Shown: positions 7,042 through 10,579 of the stretch, piece after piece
Numbering within the stretch: the first letter of the stretch is position 1
Layout: every line of letters starts with the position of its first letter
Assembly: GCA_003221375.1 (NCBI GenBank)
Contig: QHRI01000062.1
Location: 1,083-11,661, forward strand
Length of the DNA stretch: 10,579 bases
Direction: 5' to 3'
DNA from: Verrucomicrobiota bacterium
Lineage (GTDB): Bacteria; Verrucomicrobiota; Verrucomicrobiia; Chthoniobacterales; UBA10450
The notes under the pieces: model-generated
What the model was told of the DNA's origin: nothing
Seen by the model: only the letters and a program-made list of their open reading frames with translations
The model's database searches: none
Position numbers and translations under genes: made by a program

Positions 7042-7890
7042 CTAAGTCGCTGGCAAAGGACGTTGGGCGACCGCCGAAAAATCGCTCTCTGAAACGCGCG
7101 CGATGTCCGGCTTCTGTTCCTGCAACAATTCGCCCTGCGTAAGATCAGCCCGCCCAATCACAAGCTGACCGGAAAACATGCCGCCTTTTTCCACTGAAAT
7201 TGCTCTTGCTGTGACATCGCCTTCGAGTGCGCCTTTTTTTTGAATCGTCACGGTTTGGGCAACGATTTCGCCCGACATTCTTCCCTTGATCTCGATGCTT
7301 TCCGCCTGAACCCGTCGAAAGCAATGAATGTCCGCTTTGCGCTCGACGATGACGCGCCTTGCGCTAATGCGGCCAGGAATTTTGCCTGCGAAGTTGATCG
7401 TGGCAGTATCGTCGCAATGCAGGTTGCCACGCAATCTGCCCTCAATTAAGGCGGAGCGGCAAACGACACTGCTGCTGCCCAGATCGCCTTTACCCGTCAG
7501 ATGGACGTCTCCGCGTGTTCGAATCGATCGACTGAAACCGCTCGTGATTTTGTAGTCGCGCAGGTCAATGTGTGCGCTGCATGACGGGCAGATTGTCGAA
7601 GTAGCGGTGCCACAGACCTGCTGTTTCCGTTTACAGTCAAAACACTCGATGATAGAGCTGTGCTGCTTTTTCCAAAACTCCTCAAATCTGCCGAGAATGG
7701 AGGAGTTAGTTGGGGCGGCAGCAGGCGCTTCCTCGCGGACTCGTAGCTTCAGACCAGGTTTCGGCGCAAACGGAGAAAAATAGCGGCCGCACTGGCGACA
7801 AATCGAACTCTTCGCCGCTGCATACTCCATCTGCTTGAAGCCACAGTGTGGACATTCAAGACTGACTTTTGCAGGCGACGGACTGGCCAC
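7042..7890 (-). CDS. Bactofilin with two N-terminal zinc ribbons
   Basis: Polymer-forming cytoskeletal protein (bactofilin) of 282 residues with an unusual N-terminal extension. Two zinc-ribbon modules precede the filament domain: C13-x2-C16...C31-x2-C34 and C83-x2-C86...C101-x2-C104. In both the inner spacing is exactly 14 residues, suggesting a duplicated module separated by a Pro/Ala-rich linker (about 39-63). From about 109 to 245 the sequence shows the bactofilin beta-helix rhythm (DVHLTGKGDLGSS, ALIEGRLRGNL, IEIKGRMSGEIVAQTVTI, GALEGDVTARAI). The C-terminal tail is short and polar. The GTG at 7890 is the first start after an in-frame TAG three codons upstream; AGGGG on the minus strand (7905-7901) is a reasonable ribosome site. 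It lies 28 bases after a plain bactofilin gene and 14 bases before the DUF5069 gene, so co-expression and co-assembly are likely. Confidence 0.85.
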   Translation of the reverse strand: MASPSPAKVSLECPHCGFKQMEYAAAKSSICRQCGRYFSPFAPKPGLKLRVREEAPAAAPTNSSILGRFEEFWKKQHSSIIECFDCKRKQQVCGTATSTICPSCSAHIDLRDYKITSGFSRSIRTRGDVHLTGKGDLGSSSVVCRSALIEGRLRGNLHCDDTATINFAGKIPGRISARRVIVERKADIHCFRRVQAESIEIKGRMSGEIVAQTVTIQKKGALEGDVTARAISVEKGGMFSGQLVIGRADLTQGELLQEQKPDIARVSESDFSAVAQRPLPAT

Positions 7891-7900
7891 CGGACGCTAA

Positions 7901-7905
7901 CCCCT
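7901..7905 (-). promoter_or_regulatory. Ribosome-binding site of the zinc-ribbon bactofilin
   Basis: AGGGG on the minus strand lies 10 bases upstream of the GTG at 7890. It is one of the few Shine-Dalgarno-like sites in the window and supports the GTG start. Confidence 0.4.
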
Positions 7906-7918
7906 GGATTCCCCTTTA

Positions 7919-8467
7919 TTAGCGCCCTCCAAACGCTGCCTTAATCGGCTCGCTGGATCGCACAACTTCAGGTCGGGCGGGAGCCGCCTTCGCGGAAATC
8001 GCGCCGCTGGTGACTTCGGATTTGCCGATAAAAGTTGCTCCTTCTTCAATGACAAGACGCGCTGCTTTTAAATCTCCCTGCAATGTGCATTTTGATTTTA
8101 GCTCGCAACGCTCGGCTACCGTGATGTTGCCGTGCACTTTGCCATAGACGGTGATCGATTTGGTTTTTACCTCGCCGCGGATGTCCGCGTTTTCACCAAT
8201 CGTCAAGACGCCGTCGGAATTGATTTCCCCTTCGACCTTCCCGTCGATGAGAAGTTCCTTTTGGAACTTGATCGAGCCTTTGATTTCGACATCGCTCGAG
8301 AGAATGTCTTTGCCACCGTGATCTGCCATAGGTTTTGGTTTATCGATGATTGTTGTTGTTATTGGTTCTTCGCCATTCGCAGGATGATTATTTTCATCAT
8401 TACCCGAATACCGCGGTTCTTCTCTGACGGGCGGCATCGGCTTTTGCGAGACGAATCTTTTGAGCAT
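7919..8467 (-). CDS. Bactofilin (polymer-forming cytoskeletal protein)
   Basis: Bactofilin of 182 residues, the common size. Bactofilins self-assemble without nucleotide into filaments that anchor envelope enzymes. The N-terminus MLKRFVSQK resembles the short membrane-binding peptide of other bactofilins; a polar, Pro/Asn/Glu-rich stretch (10-52) looks disordered. The beta-helix core spans about 57-150 and shows the classic rhythm: DVEIKGSIKF, LLIDGKVEGEI, LTIGENADIRGEV, ITVYGKVHGNI, CTLQGDLKAARLVIEEGATFIGK. The tail (151-182) is Ala/Pro-rich. The ATG at 8467 has no strong ribosome site. It is followed 28 bases later by the zinc-ribbon bactofilin and preceded by the STT3-like gene, so the two bactofilins probably assemble together. 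Confidence 0.93.
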   Translation of the reverse strand: MLKRFVSQKPMPPVREEPRYSGNDENNHPANGEEPITTTIIDKPKPMADHGGKDILSSDVEIKGSIKFQKELLIDGKVEGEINSDGVLTIGENADIRGEVKTKSITVYGKVHGNITVAERCELKSKCTLQGDLKAARLVIEEGATFIGKSEVTSGAISAKAAPARPEVVRSSEPIKAAFGGR

Positions 8468-8495
8468 CCGTTAGATTGTGGCAGTCGGAGGTGGC

Positions 8496-8501
8496 TGTCA
8501 A
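8496..8501 (-). promoter_or_regulatory. Possible -35 box upstream of the bactofilin pair
   Basis: The minus strand reads a perfect TTGACA here. The matching -10 is poor: CACAAT at a 15-base spacing or CAATCT at 17. If used, transcription would start at or within a few bases of the bactofilin ATG, giving an almost leaderless mRNA. Weak call. Confidence 0.2.
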
Positions 8502-8528
8502 CGGATTCTCGTCGTAATCACCAATTTT

Positions 8529-10103
8529 TTATCGTGCTACTACACGGTAAAGTTTCGCGATTCCATTTTGAGCTGACAAAACCAGGAACGGTGGTGCCTT
8601 GGATGGTGTCTTATCGAGCACGAAGCAGACCGGCTTTTGAGGCGCAGCCACGCCCAAGATCTCCGTCGAATTTTGCGCTGTGCGCTCGGAATCGTAGGCA
8701 ATTACCCAGGCGACCTTGTGATTTTCCAGAAGTTTACGGACCGTTTCCCAATCTTGGCTGACAAAAGCGCGCGCACTGTCCTCAATTCCCGGCAGGCTTT
8801 CATGCGAGCTACCCGCCACGCCGGTTTGCTCGGACCAATAGGCGATCTCCGGAGAAAGCCACCACGGCGCAAGAAATGGATGATTCTCCGATGATCGCAA
8901 ACTCAGCGCCAGTTCACGCAGCTGCGCCGATTCATTGCGCTGTGCGACGCGGTTAACCAGCTCTGCTTCATTTGGCCAAAGTTTTTCGTCCCAATCGCGC
9001 AACATCGGAAAGATCGATAAGAAAAATGCGATCCAAACTGCAGTTCGCGATTTGATCGGCTCGAGCAAAGACGGCATCGCTAGAGCAAAGATTAGTACGA
9101 AGAAGTATCCCCAACGGGCCTGGCAAATTGTTAGGACATAAGTGGCAACGAGAAGCGCGAGAATAAACACCGGCGCCGTACGCTTGCTTTTGGTTACACC
9201 AATCCAAACGAGGAACGGCGTGACGAAGAGTAGATAACCGGTCCAGTCCAACCAGATTGGATTTGCCGGAGAGACATGCGCAAGCTCGCCAATTGTTCGC
9301 GCCCAGTTTTGAAACAGCGGGTCCGAATACAAAATCGAAAATGAAGGAATGCGTCGCTCAATCAAAAGCGCAATCGCAATGACGAGAGCGAAGCAAAGGA
9401 ATCCGGCGCGTCCAGACTTGGCCAATATCGCTTTTGGGTTTTCAAACAACTTCACAACCAGCACAAGAAGAAGTAGAACAAGCGATTCATAAGCCGAAGT
9501 CCAGATTGCCAAACCCCAGGCAATTCCGCTTATGACGCTCCACTCCGAAAGCTTTCGTGAGTTGACCTCAATCGCGCGTGTTCCATCTGCTCTAAGGCTC
9601 CATTCTGCACAAATCGCAATCGTCACGAGTAAGATCAGCAACGATTGATGATCGGGCCTGCCGAGCTCCGTTCCATGAACGAGAATGGGGCTAACCGCGT
9701 ACAGAATTAGCATCACCCAGCGATAGCGAAGTTTCACGGACCAGCACCAAAGAAACAAGCCTCCGAACAGCGCGAGCAACGGCGAAATGAACGCGCCGGC
9801 CACGTCGATCGGATGTGCGCTGAATGGCTTTAGGAGAATCGACAACGCGAGAATGAGATAATCGAGCGGCGCAGTTGTATGCGGAGTCGTGCCTGTCGGG
9901 AAGTTCTCGAACTCGTGATGGCGTACGATCAATCCCGGATGTTCCGAGCACATCTGCACGCGCGTCATTCGCGCATAACAATCGGCATCCGTGAAATAGA
10001 TGTTTCCCGCGACAAAAACGTCCTGATAATTCACGCAGCGTGTCGCCAGGATCAGCACGCTGAGGATTGCGATTTGGATGATGCTCAAGGTTGCGCGGAT
10101 CAC
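8529..10103 (-). CDS. STT3/PglB-like GT-C membrane glycosyltransferase
   Basis: Predicted multi-spanning protein (524 residues, about 11 hydrophobic helices in roughly the first 370) related to STT3/PglB/AglB oligosaccharyltransferases, which move glycans from a lipid carrier to protein outside the cytoplasmic membrane. The first external loop carries FTDADCYARM (DAD at 39-41) and then HHEFENFPTGTTPHTTAPLDYL, the usual STT3 loop-1 pattern. HGTELGRPDHQS (D151) fits the second metal site. The soluble tail has PWWLSPEIAYWSEQTGVAGSS (WW at 414-415), aligned by position with the WWDYG sequon-binding motif but lacking its D, Y and G. That change suggests altered acceptor choice or another GT-C role (ArnT-like transfer is the alternative). 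I chose GTG at 10103; a TTG at 10124 would add seven residues but lies inside an upstream repeat element. It probably heads the bactofilin operon (61-base gap). Confidence 0.72.
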   Translation of the reverse strand: MIRATLSIIQIAILSVLILATRCVNYQDVFVAGNIYFTDADCYARMTRVQMCSEHPGLIVRHHEFENFPTGTTPHTTAPLDYLILALSILLKPFSAHPIDVAGAFISPLLALFGGLFLWCWSVKLRYRWVMLILYAVSPILVHGTELGRPDHQSLLILLVTIAICAEWSLRADGTRAIEVNSRKLSEWSVISGIAWGLAIWTSAYESLVLLLLVLVVKLFENPKAILAKSGRAGFLCFALVIAIALLIERRIPSFSILYSDPLFQNWARTIGELAHVSPANPIWLDWTGYLLFVTPFLVWIGVTKSKRTAPVFILALLVATYVLTICQARWGYFFVLIFALAMPSLLEPIKSRTAVWIAFFLSIFPMLRDWDEKLWPNEAELVNRVAQRNESAQLRELALSLRSSENHPFLAPWWLSPEIAYWSEQTGVAGSSHESLPGIEDSARAFVSQDWETVRKLLENHKVAWVIAYDSERTAQNSTEILGVAAPQKPVCFVLDKTPSKAPPFLVLSAQNGIAKLYRVVAR

Positions 10104-10121
10104 TGCTCCATCCCAAGCTCG

Positions 10122-10150
10122 CAATCCAAAATCCGCAATCCGAAATTTTA
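10122..10150 (-). repeat. GGATTTTGGATTG-like upstream element, copy at the STT3-like gene
   Basis: On the minus strand this reads TAAAATTTCGGATTGC followed by GGATTTTGGATTG and ends 18 bases before the proposed GTG at 10103. It matches the element before glnD (2911-2946) in sequence, orientation relative to the gene and distance. TAAAAT at its upstream end (10150-10145) is a five-of-six match to a -10 box, so the element may lie in the 5' leader. Confidence 0.45.
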
Positions 10151-10200
10151 ACTGGTCCGCCGTGCCAGAGATTTTTGAAGCACGTGGATCATAGTTAAAG

Positions 10201-10247
10201 GCAAAGTCGATCTTTGCTGAACGTTAGACGTTCGCCCCGCAAGGGCG
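10201..10247. other. Three tandem hairpins with 5-base loops
   Basis: Three perfect stem-loops lie side by side: GCAAAG-TCGAT-CTTTGC (10201-10217), GAACG-TTAGA-CGTTC (10219-10233) and CGCCC-CGCAA-GGGCG (10233-10247, sharing one base with the second). All have 5-base loops. They end four bases before the first tRNA-fragment copy. They could be part of a structured RNA, a REP-like element or an integration remnant. No known family was recognised. Confidence 0.5.
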
Positions 10248-10251
10248 CGGT

Positions 10252-10300
10252 GGGCCTGTAGCTCAGCGGCTTGCTCACCAAAAATTCGGAGTTAGAGCAG
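10252..10300 (+). pseudogene. tRNA 5' fragment, copy 1, with 22-base insertion in the D-loop
   Basis: GGGCCTGTAGCTCAGCGG (10252-10269) and TTAGAGCAG (10292-10300) together equal the acceptor strand and D-arm of copy 2, but 22 extra bases (10270-10291) split them inside the D-loop. Similarity ends at 10300; no anticodon arm, T-arm or 3' acceptor strand follows. It cannot make a functional tRNA. ATTCGG in the insert and CCGAAT at 10303-10308 form a 6-base inverted repeat around the D-arm remnant. Confidence 0.65.
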
Positions 10301-10361
10301 TCCCGAATGCTTTCAGGGTTGGTCACCAGCGATGTGTTATGCTTCACTCGGTAATTCAAAT

Positions 10362-10401
<40 letters not shown>

Positions 10402-10424
10402 TAGTGTTTGCCCCTCGTGACATA

Positions 10425-10458
10425 TTCGCTCCCTCGTATGGTTGCGAACATGAGCGAA
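10425..10458. other. Inverted repeat downstream of the tRNA fragment
   Basis: TTCGCTC (10425-10431) is the exact complement of GAGCGAA (10452-10458), with a 20-base loop. No T-run follows, so it is not a standard terminator. It lies just beyond the point where the tRNA copy breaks off and could be a recombinase arm or core site. Confidence 0.3.
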
Positions 10459-10545
10459 CCGTTATGATCAAAAACGACAGTGGTACGGTCAACACAGTGT
10501 CAACGCCTCGGTGGATTTTGCTTGTAGTGCGCAGTCGGACTCGTT

Positions 10546-10549
10546 AGGA
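10546..10549 (+). promoter_or_regulatory. Shine-Dalgarno candidate for a gene entering the right edge
   Basis: AGGA lies 8 bases upstream of the ATG at 10558, a normal spacing. Such sites are rare in this window, which strengthens the case for a real start here. Confidence 0.35.
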
Positions 10550-10557
10550 CAGCGCGC

Positions 10558-10579
10558 ATGAAATCTCGATTTCTCCTGT
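10558..10579 (+). CDS. Possible start of a new gene (5' end only)
   Basis: An ATG with an AGGA site at good spacing opens a frame reading MKSRFLL up to the window end. Two basic residues followed by hydrophobic ones is how many signal peptides begin, so a secreted or membrane protein is possible. Only seven full codons are visible, so neither gene status nor function can be confirmed. Confidence 0.35.

Noticed and set aside
8132..8761. A 209-codon plus-strand frame across the bactofilin and the end of the STT3-like gene
   Set aside because: It is antisense to two genes with strong family motifs, and spans their junction; no recognisable domain.
10222..10250. Integron attC site suggested by GTTAGAC
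   Set aside because: It fits GTTRRRY, but no partner RYYYAAC core lies upstream at a suitable distance, and there is no integrase or cassette structure.

Overview
The window looks like chromosomal DNA of a free-living, Gram-negative-type bacterium. A Verrucomicrobiota (Chthoniobacterales/Spartobacteria-like) origin is my best inference. It rests on the gene mix: a HemX/CcsA-type cytochrome assembly protein, two adjacent bactofilins of which one carries zinc ribbons, a DUF5069 protein, a repeat-rich NTAxG surface protein, and few Shine-Dalgarno sites. No 16S rRNA or other marker is present to prove this.

Layout, left to right. (1) 1-630, minus: a multi-spanning CcsA/HemX-family protein with a GTG start, cut by the left edge. 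(2) 631-986: a divergent intergenic region with several hairpins. (3) 987-2120, plus: a secreted protein with ten ~17-residue NTAxGxxAL repeats and a BclA/C1q-like C-terminal domain, followed by a candidate terminator. (4) 2333-6553, plus: apt (adenine salvage), glnD (PII uridylyltransferase/uridylyl-removing enzyme) and a sugar-1-phosphate nucleotidyltransferase. (5) 6608-10103, minus, read right to left: an STT3/PglB-like membrane GT-C protein, a classic bactofilin, a double-zinc-ribbon bactofilin and a DUF5069 protein, with gaps of 61, 28 and 14 bases. These four may form one operon. (6) 10104-10579: non-coding DNA with three tandem hairpins, two truncated copies of the 5' half of a CAT-anticodon tRNA (one with a 22-base insertion in its D-loop), another inverted repeat, and a possible new gene starting at 10558 and running off the right edge.

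The plus-strand cluster is housekeeping: purine salvage, nitrogen sensing and activated-sugar synthesis. The minus-strand cluster is the more unusual part: a lipid-linked-sugar transferase-like membrane protein beside polymer-forming cytoskeletal proteins, which suggests an envelope-assembly or cell-shape role. The tRNA-fragment region looks like a scarred recombination or integration site. A GGATTTTGGATTG-like element lies 18-20 bases before the starts of both glnD and the STT3-like gene, in the same orientation relative to each gene.
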